Below, piece by piece: positions 24,786 to 32,227 of a stretch of 48,181 nucleotides of DNA. The notes beneath the pieces are model-generated. The model was given only the letters and a program-made list of their open reading frames with translations, made no database searches and was not told where the DNA came from. Each line of letters opens with the position of its first letter. The stretch's first letter is position 1. Both the position numbers and the translations under genes were made by a program. Location: NCBI RefSeq assembly GCF_017635265.1, contig NZ_JAGBLU010000055.1, forward strand, positions 1-48,181, in the 5' to 3' direction. The DNA is from Butyrivibrio sp. GTDB lineage: Bacteria; Bacillota; Clostridia; Lachnospirales; Lachnospiraceae.

Positions 24786-25655
24786 ATGATGTACAGACTT
24801 GATGTCCCTACAAAAAGAGGTGTTTTATTAAATGGAGTACTCTTTAGGGACACAGAAAAAAGAATGAATGATACGGTTATGATTGCCATAACCGGTATTC
24901 ACGGGAATTTTTATTCAAATCCATTTTATTACAATGTAGGGGATACCTTAAACGGCGGAGACATTGATTTTATCTATGCCCAGACAAATGATGCTTTTTG
25001 CGAAATTGAAACAATGAATGTAACGACCGGTCAGAAAGAAATCATCGGTTCCTGGAATGAGCGATTTTCCTATGTAGATGAGGATATTGAAGCCTATCTT
25101 TCTTTTGTCAAAGATCAGGGATATGAGCATATCATACTTGCAGGACACTCCCTTGGTGCCAATAAAGTCATCAATTACCTGTCAAGACACCAGGATGCAA
25201 AGATTGATCACTTTTTCCTTCTTTCCCCCGCAAACCTCACCTATATGATGTCAGGCGTGACAGACAGCGAAAAGCAGACCATCAAAAATCAGGTTGAACG
25301 CGGGGAAGGTGAAAAGATGCTGCCGTTTCCATTTATGGGATGGGTTGAATGCATCGCCGATACTGCATATGACTGGCAATTCTCCGAAATCCTTAATAAT
25401 GTACATACTGCTAAGAATGGCGATTTCTCACAGGCAGAGAAAATCACTCATACCGGGGCACTGCTCGTGGGAACATATGACAACTTTACAGACGGTGATC
25501 CTTCTGATTTCCTCAGAAACCTCAATAACCATATGCCATCCTGTAAGGATAACAAGCTGATCTTTATAGAAAAAACAGGTCACACCTACCAGATGAAACA
25601 TCAGGAGCTTGCTGATGACATCCTTCATCAACTTCAGGAATGGAGGTGTGCATAA
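24786..25655 (+). CDS. alpha/beta hydrolase, DUF1749-like
   Basis: 289 residues, cytosolic. GHSLGANK (about 119) gives the nucleophile elbow with Ser; an acid is likely the Asp in LLVGTYDNFTDGD (about 225); and the histidine is in EKTGHTYQMKH near the end. The order and length fit DUF1749-type serine hydrolases. AAGGAGATAATCTC before the ATG. The stop TAA overlaps the start of the tautomerase gene by one base (TAATG), which points to one pathway: reduce, hydrolyse, tautomerise an enone or lactone. Confidence 0.8.
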   Translation: MMYRLDVPTKRGVLLNGVLFRDTEKRMNDTVMIAITGIHGNFYSNPFYYNVGDTLNGGDIDFIYAQTNDAFCEIETMNVTTGQKEIIGSWNERFSYVDEDIEAYLSFVKDQGYEHIILAGHSLGANKVINYLSRHQDAKIDHFFLLSPANLTYMMSGVTDSEKQTIKNQVERGEGEKMLPFPFMGWVECIADTAYDWQFSEILNNVHTAKNGDFSQAEKITHTGALLVGTYDNFTDGDPSDFLRNLNNHMPSCKDNKLIFIEKTGHTYQMKHQELADDILHQLQEWRCA

Positions 25656-26014
25656 TGCCTTTTATCAAAACAAAGGTCAGCTGTGAAATCGATAAAGTTC
25701 AGGAAGAAGAGATTAAAAGTCGTATAGGGAAAGCCATAGAACTTGTCCCAGGAAAAAGTGAAGAATATCTTCTTTTGGAGTTTGAGTCAGACTGCCACTT
25801 ATGGCTGCGTGGCGACAACTCAGAACCGATTGCTTATATAGATGCTGCAATATTCGGGAACGAACCCCATTATGGTTATGATAAATTCACCGCCAAAGTC
25901 ACAGAGATCATATCTGATGTTTTAGGAATAGCACACGATCACATATATATTAAGTATGAAGATATCATCAGCTGGGGCGTTAACGGCATGTACATAGACA
26001 GAAATATTTACTGA
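25655..26014 (+). CDS. MIF/4-OT-type tautomerase
   Basis: 119 residues starting MPFIKTKVSC. Proline at position 2 is the catalytic base of the tautomerase superfamily (exposed after Met removal). The rest has the MIF-like pattern: EYLLLEFESDCHLWLRGD and NEPHYGYDKFTAKVTEI, ending with IYIKYEDIISWGVNG. An earlier in-frame ATG would hide the proline, so 25655 is chosen. Likely interconverts keto and enol forms of an aromatic or unsaturated acid. Coupled to the hydrolase gene by one-base overlap. Confidence 0.85.
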   Translation: MPFIKTKVSCEIDKVQEEEIKSRIGKAIELVPGKSEEYLLLEFESDCHLWLRGDNSEPIAYIDAAIFGNEPHYGYDKFTAKVTEIISDVLGIAHDHIYIKYEDIISWGVNGMYIDRNIY

Positions 26015-26023
26015 GGACGGTTT

Positions 26024-26557
26024 ATGGATAAAATCATTATTACAACTTTCACAGATCCCATGATGGGCCTTACATACGAATGTGAGCCCATTTATGACAA
26101 ATTGCAGGAGTATTATGGAGATGCCTTAGAATTAAAATATGTGATGGCAGGCCTTGTAAGAGATGTTTCCGACTTTATGATTCCAGATGAACTCGCTCTT
26201 CCTGCGAAAGAAGGAATTAAGAAATATAATAAAAGACTTGCCGGTATATATAAAAGTGAGGAGTCCATTGGAGGACTCCCCATAAATATGAAAGGCTTTC
26301 ATCTTTTTGATGAAGAGCACCGCTCCTCATATCCTCTTAACATCGCCTATAAAGCTGCTCAGCTTGCAGACAATGAAAAAGCGGACTTGTTTCTATATAA
26401 TCTGCGACATGCTACTGTTTTAGAAGCCAGGCAGACTACCTTGACCACAGAAATACTTAATGTTGCAAAGGATACAGGGATTAATACTCCCCTGCAATCT
26501 CCACATATTCTTTCATGCTATTCACAACGATGCCATTATTTAGGATCCTGGCATTAA
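26024..26557 (+). pseudogene. DsbA-like protein lacking the CxxC, truncated at its 3' end
   Basis: The first 150 codons are a DsbA/FrnE-like thioredoxin-fold protein (TTFTDPMMGLTYECEPIYDK; FYLLNALR-type region here as LFLYNLRHATVLEARQTTLT). The usual CxxC after DPM is replaced by MMGLTYEC, so oxidoreductase activity by that site is unlikely. From about 26480 the frame enters the antisense of the neighbouring DUF4869 gene and ends 25 codons later. It has lost the second half of its fold. The last gene of the flavin oxidoreductase operon. Confidence 0.6.
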
Positions 26558-26917
26558 AATCCCCATCTCCAAAATCCATCACATGTCGAAGATTGATAGT
26601 TAAATCCTTACTCTCCGCAATTTTCAAAATCCATTTTGCACAGTTATTTCCACAGGCAGAAGCATTAAACACTTTGCCTGTTTCGTCAAATGCCATTAGT
26701 ATCAGAGTTTTTACACCATCCGACAGTTCCTTGGTTGAAATAGGTCCAAGGACTGGACTCTGGATAAGTGAGGACCAACCACCTCAGATTTATCCACATC
26801 CTTTATCATCTCAACTGACAATGAAGCTGTAATCCAGTTATCTTCATAGGTATTGTCAAAATATGTCGGTGGATGATATATAGTATTGTCCGCGTCTCCA
26901 AATACAATGCTTAACAT
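26481..26917 (-). pseudogene. DUF4869 protein interrupted by a frameshift
   Basis: MLSIVFGDADNTIYHPPTYF ... TASLSVEMIKDVDKSEVVGP begins the protein. After GPHL the frame shifts (near 26770), and the continuation IQSPVLGPISTKELSDGVKT ... FNASACGNNCAKWILKIAES completes a normal-length DUF4869 (about 145 residues) to its stop. GGGAGGTGG precedes the ATG. Function of the family is unknown; it is common in clostridial accessory DNA. The single shift could be a sequence error. Confidence 0.7.
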
Positions 26918-26932
26918 ACGTCCACCTCCCAA

Positions 26933-27043
26933 CTATTGATATAGTAATTTTACCATAATATATACTTTTACCCGACCATCATCTAATATCTGAGAATGTG
27001 TTATCTCAGTCTCATCATCTAGTGTTAAATGTGGATACATCAT
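26933..27043 (-). pseudogene. N-terminal stub of a small accessory protein
   Basis: 36 codons with a strong AGGAGGTCATAAATT before ATG-ATG. MMYPHLTLDDETEITHSQIL matches the start of a small family (about 85 residues) that I remember upstream of DUF4869 or DUF4160 genes in gut Firmicutes. The expected middle and end are gone. The stop is followed 15 bases later by the DUF4869 start, so the pair was an operon. Confidence 0.5.
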
Positions 27044-27088
27044 AATTTATGACCTCCTGAAACTTCGAGCTATAGCAGCTTTTGGATG

Positions 27089-27829
27089 TCACTTTATCAT
27101 TTCATAATTACCATCCCTTTTTACCATAAGCTCCATATCAGCTTTCTTTGTATACTCCAGGCATAATCTCACATTTCTCATATCGCTGTAGTCAACAAAC
27201 TGTTCTGATTTTTCCCGGGTGTTACCACTCTTCTGCTTGCGGTCTATCAGCCTTTCTCGGAGCATATCTTCATCTGCTTTTATGGCAATCGTGAAATCTG
27301 CCGCTTCTGATAATCCATTCCATCCAGGCTTATTAAGAAGCAGATAGTTACCCTCGAGAATCACTATGTCTGAGTCTATGGTGATGGCATTTTCAACTGG
27401 ATTATGGAGATGTCTGTCATATGTCGGCCAGTTGCATGTTCCTTGTCTCATTACTTTTTCAATCTGAGCCTTTAGCTTATCCAAGTCGAAAGTCTCAGGG
27501 CACCCCTTCACATCGACCATGACTACTTCTTTCCCATCCAACATCATGGTGTGGCTTTTAAGGTACTCCTGCCTTCTGTGAAAGCCATCCATTCCAATTG
27601 CCTGTACCTTATACTCAGGTATTGTCTCTTTTGATAAGAATTCCAAAAAACTGACAAGTGTACTCTTTCCCGTCCCCGGAGGCGCAGCCAACATAACAAG
27701 GACTCTTTTCGATTTTGCTTTCCTGATCCTGGATAGTTTATGCAAAAGAGGCTTGAATATCTCGTCAACTGCCTTATCATCAAAGTCCGCTTCAACATCT
27801 ATACCATTTATGTTTACCTGATACTTCAT
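27089..27829 (-). CDS. nucleoside/nucleotide-type P-loop kinase (PRK/FrcK-like)
   Basis: 246 residues. Walker A AAPPGTGKST at about 49, then AIGMDGFHRRQEYL (the uridine-kinase/PRK substrate Asp) at about 78. Next are PETFDLDKLKAQI, WPTYDRHLHNPVE and VILEGNYLLLNKPGW (about 155). Same plan as uridine kinase/phosphoribulokinase and the FrcK sugar kinases that sit next to sugar ABC transporters. No transporter is nearby here. Likely phosphorylates a sugar or nucleoside; substrate unknown. An AGGATT site precedes. Confidence 0.85.
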   Translation of the reverse strand: MKYQVNINGIDVEADFDDKAVDEIFKPLLHKLSRIRKAKSKRVLVMLAAPPGTGKSTLVSFLEFLSKETIPEYKVQAIGMDGFHRRQEYLKSHTMMLDGKEVVMVDVKGCPETFDLDKLKAQIEKVMRQGTCNWPTYDRHLHNPVENAITIDSDIVILEGNYLLLNKPGWNGLSEAADFTIAIKADEDMLRERLIDRKQKSGNTREKSEQFVDYSDMRNVRLCLEYTKKADMELMVKRDGNYEMIK

Positions 27830-27847
27830 ATAATCCTGAACCTCTTA

Positions 27848-28357
27848 TCAGATCCGGTGGCTTACTTTTTCAAATGCCATTCTGGGATCATTATCCTCAT
27901 GAACATAAATTGTTCCACAGTAGCTAAATCCAAGCTTCTTAAGCATGTTTTGCATCACAATATTATCACTGTGAGTATCTATTCTAAGATGACGGCATTG
28001 TTCAAGAGCCCACCTGATACAAAAGCTCCCCGTGCCTTTCTCGGTTCCATCTGAAGCTATCCTATGGACAACTCCGTAATTCTCATCACCGATCCAGTTA
28101 CCATCATCTATCTTCTCATATGTAGGTTCTACATTTTTGCCATGATTATAGTAAAAAGTGCCAATGATCCTGCCATCATCATTCTCGCAGGCATAACTGC
28201 AACCTTCTTTTATATCTTCCCTGATCAGATATTCCGGCGGCCAATTAGTCGGACCCCATTGGTTGGGATTACCGTGTTCAGCCATGAACTTTCTGGCATG
28301 TGCATATATTTCCATGACTCTTTCTATATCATTATCAGTTGTTTTTCTTATCAACAT
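27848..28357 (-). CDS. GNAT-family N-acetyltransferase
   Basis: 169-residue acetyltransferase: IRKTTDNDIERVMEIYAHAR opening, VVHRIASDGTEKGTGSFCIR in the acetyl-CoA strand (pyrophosphate loop reads more weakly than the QRxG/A consensus), and LRIDTHSDNIVMQNMLKKLG with the final FSYCGTIYV. The substrate cannot be told. Start at AGGACAT-ATG. Eighteen bases before the kinase gene. Confidence 0.85.
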   Translation of the reverse strand: MLIRKTTDNDIERVMEIYAHARKFMAEHGNPNQWGPTNWPPEYLIREDIKEGCSYACENDDGRIIGTFYYNHGKNVEPTYEKIDDGNWIGDENYGVVHRIASDGTEKGTGSFCIRWALEQCRHLRIDTHSDNIVMQNMLKKLGFSYCGTIYVHEDNDPRMAFEKVSHRI

Positions 28358-28384
28358 ATGTCCTGAGTTCCTTTAATCTACTCA

Positions 28385-28687
28385 TTACTCTTCCTCCGTT
28401 CCAAGGCCATAGTTCAGCATTTCATTGTACTTGGCGTTTGCTTCCTCTGCAGCTTTCTTGCTATGCCAGCTGTCGATATCGCTGCAGATTGCCAGCATCT
28501 CATCAACCACCAGCTCAGCTGTTCTTGGTTTCACGTTATAAAGATAAGCCAGCATCCTGTCCATAGCCTTTGGGCTTCCAAGCTGTTTTGCTATCTGCTC
28601 ACCAAGCTCTTTTGGGAAGCCGAGCTTTGATACAGCAGATACCAGTTCATCACGTTTCCTGGACCATTCAATCTGATTCTCTGTCAT
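28385..28687 (-). CDS. hypothetical protein of the gut-Firmicute accessory type
   Basis: 100 residues, helical and charged (VSKLGFPKELGEQIAKQLGS, PKAMDRMLAYLYNVKPRTAE, ICSDIDSWHSKKAAEEANAK). I have seen the same kind of protein next to the 77-residue CDGC protein, to which its start is coupled through ATGA (28684-28687). No fold or enzyme motif seen. Probably binds or pairs with the upstream protein. Confidence 0.6.
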   Translation of the reverse strand: MTENQIEWSRKRDELVSAVSKLGFPKELGEQIAKQLGSPKAMDRMLAYLYNVKPRTAELVVDEMLAICSDIDSWHSKKAAEEANAKYNEMLNYGLGTEEE

Positions 28688-28917
28688 CTTTTGTACCCGC
28701 AATCTGCCTTTTCAGGTCCATCTACTCCAGACTCGTAATGAGCCCTGAATTCCATATTTATCTCACGGATTTCCTTCTTACCATCAATATAATCCTGGTA
28801 CATATCAGCAAGCCCTGACATGCATCCATCACATGAACCGCTTATATTTCCTATAGACTCTGCAACTATCTGTTCACGCTCTTCACGTGTTGTATCTTTT
28901 ATAAGAATTGATTCCAT
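28684..28917 (-). CDS. small hypothetical protein with CDGC motif
   Basis: 77 residues: MESILIKDTTREEREQIVAE, then SCDGCMSGLADMYQDYIDGK and REINMEFRAHYESGVDG. The CxxC may bind metal or form a disulfide; this is unproven. Starts one base after the ThpR gene and overlaps the next gene by 4 bases. Together with 28385-28687 it behaves as a conserved two-gene unit. Confidence 0.6.
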   Translation of the reverse strand: MESILIKDTTREEREQIVAESIGNISGSCDGCMSGLADMYQDYIDGKKEIREINMEFRAHYESGVDGPEKADCGYKR

Positions 28918-28918
28918 A

Positions 28919-29431
28919 CTAAAATGCCCTCACATATCCAATCTCTGTATATATCATTCCATGCTTCCCACGCTCTGATTTCATAAGAGATATTCCATTC
29001 ACCCTCATCGGATCGCTCTCCTGAAACTGTGGTAAAAAGGCCTTGTCTTTTGTACAGTCAGCTTTTCGTATAAGCGTGACATGAGGCATGAACTTCTTTC
29101 GGTCAAAAGGAATCTCTTCATCCAAAAGAGCACTTCTGAGCCGTTTGACATAGTCTCTTAAATTTTCATTTTCTTCAAAATCTGCAAAGAACATATCCTT
29201 AAATGGCCTGTAACCACTAAGTTTCACAGAAAATGATCTGAGTGGGACTTTCTTCATGACTTCTTCTATCTGCTCCGGATCATCATACTCTCCAATGAAA
29301 GCCAATGTCATGTGCAGGTTCTCACGAGAAGTATAGTTACCCTTGACTCCACTTCTTGTCAGGTCATCCTGGATCTCATTAAGAGAATCCAGCATATTTT
29401 CATCAAAACAGATTGCTATGAACAGTCTCAT
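28919..29431 (-). CDS. thpR: RNA 2',3'-cyclic phosphodiesterase
   Basis: 170 residues of the 2H phosphoesterase (LigT/ThpR) type. MRLFIAICFDENMLDSLNEI opens the fold. The two catalytic HxTx motifs are HMTL (about 41) and HVTL (about 121, in KFMPHVTLIRK). The protein opens 2',3'-cyclic phosphates of RNA ends or ligates tRNA halves in vitro; the cellular role is RNA repair or unknown. GGAGATGGCTGCAG before the ATG. Interesting as RNA-repair company to the Thg1-like gene at 7766, though 20 kb away. Confidence 0.9.
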   Translation of the reverse strand: MRLFIAICFDENMLDSLNEIQDDLTRSGVKGNYTSRENLHMTLAFIGEYDDPEQIEEVMKKVPLRSFSVKLSGYRPFKDMFFADFEENENLRDYVKRLRSALLDEEIPFDRKKFMPHVTLIRKADCTKDKAFLPQFQESDPMRVNGISLMKSERGKHGMIYTEIGYVRAF

Positions 29432-29454
29432 CTGCAGCCATCTCCTTTATATTC

Positions 29455-29568
29455 TTACTCCCACTTTTTCCATATTTCAGGCTGATACTTTATACCATGT
29501 TCTTTAAAAAAGCGTTCTGCTTTTTTCGTGTCATTACTTTTTTTAGTTCCAAAAATCTGTATATTCAT
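29455..29568 (-). pseudogene. ArsC/Spx-type gene with a large internal deletion
   Basis: 37 codons. MNIQIFGTKKSNDTKKAERF then FKEHGIKYQ is the start of an ArsC-related protein. It is followed at once, in frame, by PEIWKKWE, which matches the usual C-terminus of that family (...GYQPxVWKxWE). About 80 codons between are missing, apparently joined at the shared YQ coding triplets. The start overlaps the deformylase stop by one base (TGATG). Confidence 0.6.
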
Positions 29569-29978
29569 CAAATAAGTATTCCTTCAAAATGATCTATCTC
29601 ATGCTGGATTATCTGTGCTGTGAATCCATTGTATTTTCCATGTTTGGGCTGAAAGTCCTGATCTAGGTAATCCACCTCGATCTCTTTATACCTGGTGCAT
29701 GGTCTCACCCCATCCAGGGAGAGGCAACTCTCTTCTGTCTGATATTCACCTCTCTTCTTTGTAATGACAGGATTTATCATAGGAAATACAAAAGGTCCCA
29801 TTGCAACTACTATGATCTTTTTCTTAACCCCGATCATGTTTGCTGCCATACCTACACATCTTTCCTGATTAGCTCTTAATGTATCAAGCAAGTCTTCCAC
29901 AACCTGCTTATCCCTTTCTGTTGCCGGCTCTGCCTTCTGCTGTAAAAAGAACTGGTCCCTGACTATCTTTTTTACCAT
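29568..29978 (-). CDS. peptide deformylase with altered motif 1
   Basis: 136 residues. Motif 2 is ESCLS (about 83, metal Cys) and motif 3 QHEIDH (about 127, two metal His and catalytic Glu). Both are complete. Motif 1 (normally GxGxAAxQ) reads GVGMAANMIG, so the active-site Gln is replaced by Met. This is known to me from clostridial side-branch deformylases. Removes formyl groups from nascent proteins or, as a secondary copy, may have another amidase role. GAGG site. Start-stop overlap with the ArsC stub. Confidence 0.85.
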   Translation of the reverse strand: MVKKIVRDQFFLQQKAEPATERDKQVVEDLLDTLRANQERCVGMAANMIGVKKKIIVVAMGPFVFPMINPVITKKRGEYQTEESCLSLDGVRPCTRYKEIEVDYLDQDFQPKHGKYNGFTAQIIQHEIDHFEGILI

Positions 29979-29981
29979 TTC

Positions 29982-30284
29982 TCAGACCTCATAATCCAGG
30001 CAGCTTCTCAACTTGGTATATGGTCTTACCTTTGAGTCAGCCTCTGCCACATGCGCAGGATGAACTGCATAGTTTTTTAATGCTTCTTCACTTTCAAAAG
30101 TTGAATCAAGCATAAGGTCAGCATTTGATGATGCAAGTCCATTGATGTTGACCTGGATATCAACTATCCCCGGCACCTTTGCTTTTAGTCCCTCAAGACC
30201 TTCCTTTATGTCCTTTTTTATATCATCTTTTTGTTCTTTGGAAAACTCATCTTTCAATGTCCATAAAATTACATGTTTTACCAT
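29982..30284 (-). CDS. Dabb protein, copy 2
   Basis: 100 residues, colinear with the copy at 19823 (MVKHVILWTLKDEFSKEQKD; AKVPGIVDIQVNINGLASSN; DSKVRPYTKLRSCLDYEV). GGAAGGAAAAATAAAT precedes the ATG. Only four bases after the LOG gene. A recent duplication or two acquisitions from the same source; the paralogues have the same length and no gaps. Confidence 0.88.
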   Translation of the reverse strand: MVKHVILWTLKDEFSKEQKDDIKKDIKEGLEGLKAKVPGIVDIQVNINGLASSNADLMLDSTFESEEALKNYAVHPAHVAEADSKVRPYTKLRSCLDYEV

Positions 30285-30288
30285 ATAT

Positions 30289-30834
30289 TTATTTTTCCTT
30301 CCTGTTACTTATAAATTCTGCTATTTCCTTTATATCCTCCGAAAGCAGTACTTTCTCAAAGTACTCTCTCCTTCCAAATTCTGCGCTTAGTATATTATCC
30401 AGAACTGCCTTTAATGGTCTGTAGTATCCGTCAGTGTTATAGAGAACAATCGGTCCCTTGATTATTTCCAGACTTGAGAGCGACATTACCTCGGTAATCT
30501 CATCCAGAGTGCCGATTCCTCCCGGAAGAGCCACAAACACATCTGCAAGCTCAATCATCTTAGACTTTCGTTCTGCCATTGATTTCGTCTCGATAAGCTC
30601 CGTCAGACCGGTATGTTTCCTTGCCTGGATAATGGCCACATCAGGGATGACTCCTATCACTTTCCCTCCGGCTTCAATAACTGCACTGGCCACAGCACCC
30701 ATAAGCCCTTTGTTTGCGCCTCCATATACAAGAGTATGCCCGTTCTCCCCAATCCATTTTCCTAAAATTTTTGCAGATTCGATGAATCTTAGATTATTAC
30801 CACTGCTTGATCCACAATAAACTGCTATATTCAT
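30289..30834 (-). CDS. LOG-family protein (TIGR00730)
   Basis: 181 residues with the Rossmann-like LOG fold: YCGSSSGNN, GENGHTLVYGGANKGLMGAV (about 31), KSMAERKSKM (about 93) and the hallmark PGGIGTLDEITE (about 109). LOG enzymes release base from nucleoside 5'-monophosphates (AMP or cytokinin ribotides). Here it is most likely a nucleotide housecleaning enzyme. First gene of a tight same-strand run that continues to 26481. Confidence 0.9.
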   Translation of the reverse strand: MNIAVYCGSSSGNNLRFIESAKILGKWIGENGHTLVYGGANKGLMGAVASAVIEAGGKVIGVIPDVAIIQARKHTGLTELIETKSMAERKSKMIELADVFVALPGGIGTLDEITEVMSLSSLEIIKGPIVLYNTDGYYRPLKAVLDNILSAEFGRREYFEKVLLSEDIKEIAEFISNRKEK

Positions 30835-31008
30835 CTTTTATCACTAGTCCTTTTTTCTTTTTTCAAATATCTCCTGACTCTCTCAAAATCAAGTCTTTAC
30901 ACATGTGTCTTATTGCATACAACTATTTTACACTTACTAATACCATATCTGAACATGCATCCTGAAATTTTTATATATGATTTTTCAACTTCTTCATCCA
31001 ACTTTACA

Positions 31009-31941
31009 TTACCTGTATGTTTTATAAATAAGTTCGGCAAAAATAAAACAAAGAAAGCTTCCAAGCAGCATACACCATATAGTAATCAGATTTCTTTCTC
31101 CTATCCAATATCCGTATACTAATCCGAGCATACTTACTGCCATCCCCAAAATGCCGCCGAGGACAAGTGCTCCAAAGCCTCTTAGAAGTCGCACTTTGGG
31201 GAGTCTTCTGTCGAGCTTTGCAATTCTTTCAGAAACAAGCTCTGCTATTCCGATTATCATGAAAATAGCCGGTATTACTGAAATTACAACGATCCCAACT
31301 AATCCCCATGAAGAAATGAAATCCGGTTTTACAGCAAAACACCTTGCAAGACATACTATGTAAATAATCCACCCCACGTTGCCCGGAATGTCATAAGCTA
31401 TCCATCTTACATCTGAAATCTCTGTTACATATATCCTGTCCTCGCAGGGCTTCCACGGAATACAGCGGTTTACCTTAGTCTTATATGTCTCATATTCAGC
31501 ACCATATAAATCCAAAAGCCACTTCTCTTCCGAGTTTATAAGTGTGATTGTCATAATAATCCAGTTTATCACAGGCAAGACAAGCATCCATATGTTATGC
31601 CACATAAGGGTGATACCTGCAAAGGCAATCCACCATCCGCTGTACATTGGGTTTCTGACCCAAGCATATATTCCGTTTGTCTTAAGCTTATTGCTCTCTA
31701 TATGATCATCCATATCTGAACGAACCGCACCGATAAACCATATAAATATGCCTGATATTATCAGTAAGGCTCCCATTATCCTGAATACTATTACCCAGGG
31801 CGTTTCCAATATCCAGATTTTAAACACATATCCAAACAGTATGATACCTATCAGTGTAACTAAGCCCATCCCAAAGATCATATATGGCCCTATTCCAAAT
31901 AACGGTAGCTTTTGCCCATCCTTGTTATAATTCTTTAACAC
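31009..31941 (-). CDS. isoprenylcysteine-methyltransferase-like membrane protein with extra C-terminal domain
   Basis: 310 residues, about eight spans. Residues 1-165 follow the ICMT/PEMT type: KTNGIYAWVRNPMYSGWWIA (SAM-binding) and EEKWLLDLYGAEYETYKTKV. Family members of that length usually end here, after RCIPW. The remaining 145 residues form four more helices (VGWIIYIVCLARCFAV; GLVGIVVISVIPAIFMIIGI) and a small basic loop, which I do not recognise. Begins with GTG after AGAGGG. Likely methylates a membrane-bound amine or thiol substrate; unknown. Confidence 0.72.
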   Translation of the reverse strand: MLKNYNKDGQKLPLFGIGPYMIFGMGLVTLIGIILFGYVFKIWILETPWVIVFRIMGALLIISGIFIWFIGAVRSDMDDHIESNKLKTNGIYAWVRNPMYSGWWIAFAGITLMWHNIWMLVLPVINWIIMTITLINSEEKWLLDLYGAEYETYKTKVNRCIPWKPCEDRIYVTEISDVRWIAYDIPGNVGWIIYIVCLARCFAVKPDFISSWGLVGIVVISVIPAIFMIIGIAELVSERIAKLDRRLPKVRLLRGFGALVLGGILGMAVSMLGLVYGYWIGERNLITIWCMLLGSFLCFIFAELIYKTYR

Positions 31942-31958
31942 TTTTCAAGTCCCTCTTT

Positions 31959-32195
31959 CTATAATCTCAACCCTATAAGCCAATATAATCCTCCAACGAT
32001 TGCCGCAAGTGGAATTGCAAATGGAATCAGCTTTAAAAACTTCCATTTTTTTACATTCACGTTATGCCAGGTATCATTTAAGTCTTCGGTGCACTCAATA
32101 AGCCACCAGTCAGACATAGCAACCCAAAAGGTATCAATAAATAACCAGTCAAAAACTCCGCCCCCAAAAACAAGACATAAAATTGCAGACTGCAA
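31959..32195 (-). CDS. small membrane protein, TTG start
   Basis: 78 residues with a hydrophobic N-terminus (SAILCLVFGGGVFDWLFIDT), then FWVAMSDWWLIECTEDLNDT and a last helix (IPFAIPLAAIVGGLYWLIGL). AGGAG sits nine bases before a TTG. The two-span arrangement with a Trp-rich loop could equally be the C-terminal part of a larger protein separated from the gene at 32228. No family name. Confidence 0.45.
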   Translation of the reverse strand: MQSAILCLVFGGGVFDWLFIDTFWVAMSDWWLIECTEDLNDTWHNVNVKKWKFLKLIPFAIPLAAIVGGLYWLIGLRL

Positions 32196-32227
32196 TCAAA
32201 ATAACTCCTTACTTCCATAAGAACATA

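Noticed and set aside
26481-30834. Integron with attC sites between cassettes
   Set aside because: Gene packing is cassette-like, but gaps are only 1-30 bases and contain no shared palindromic site; no integrase in the window.
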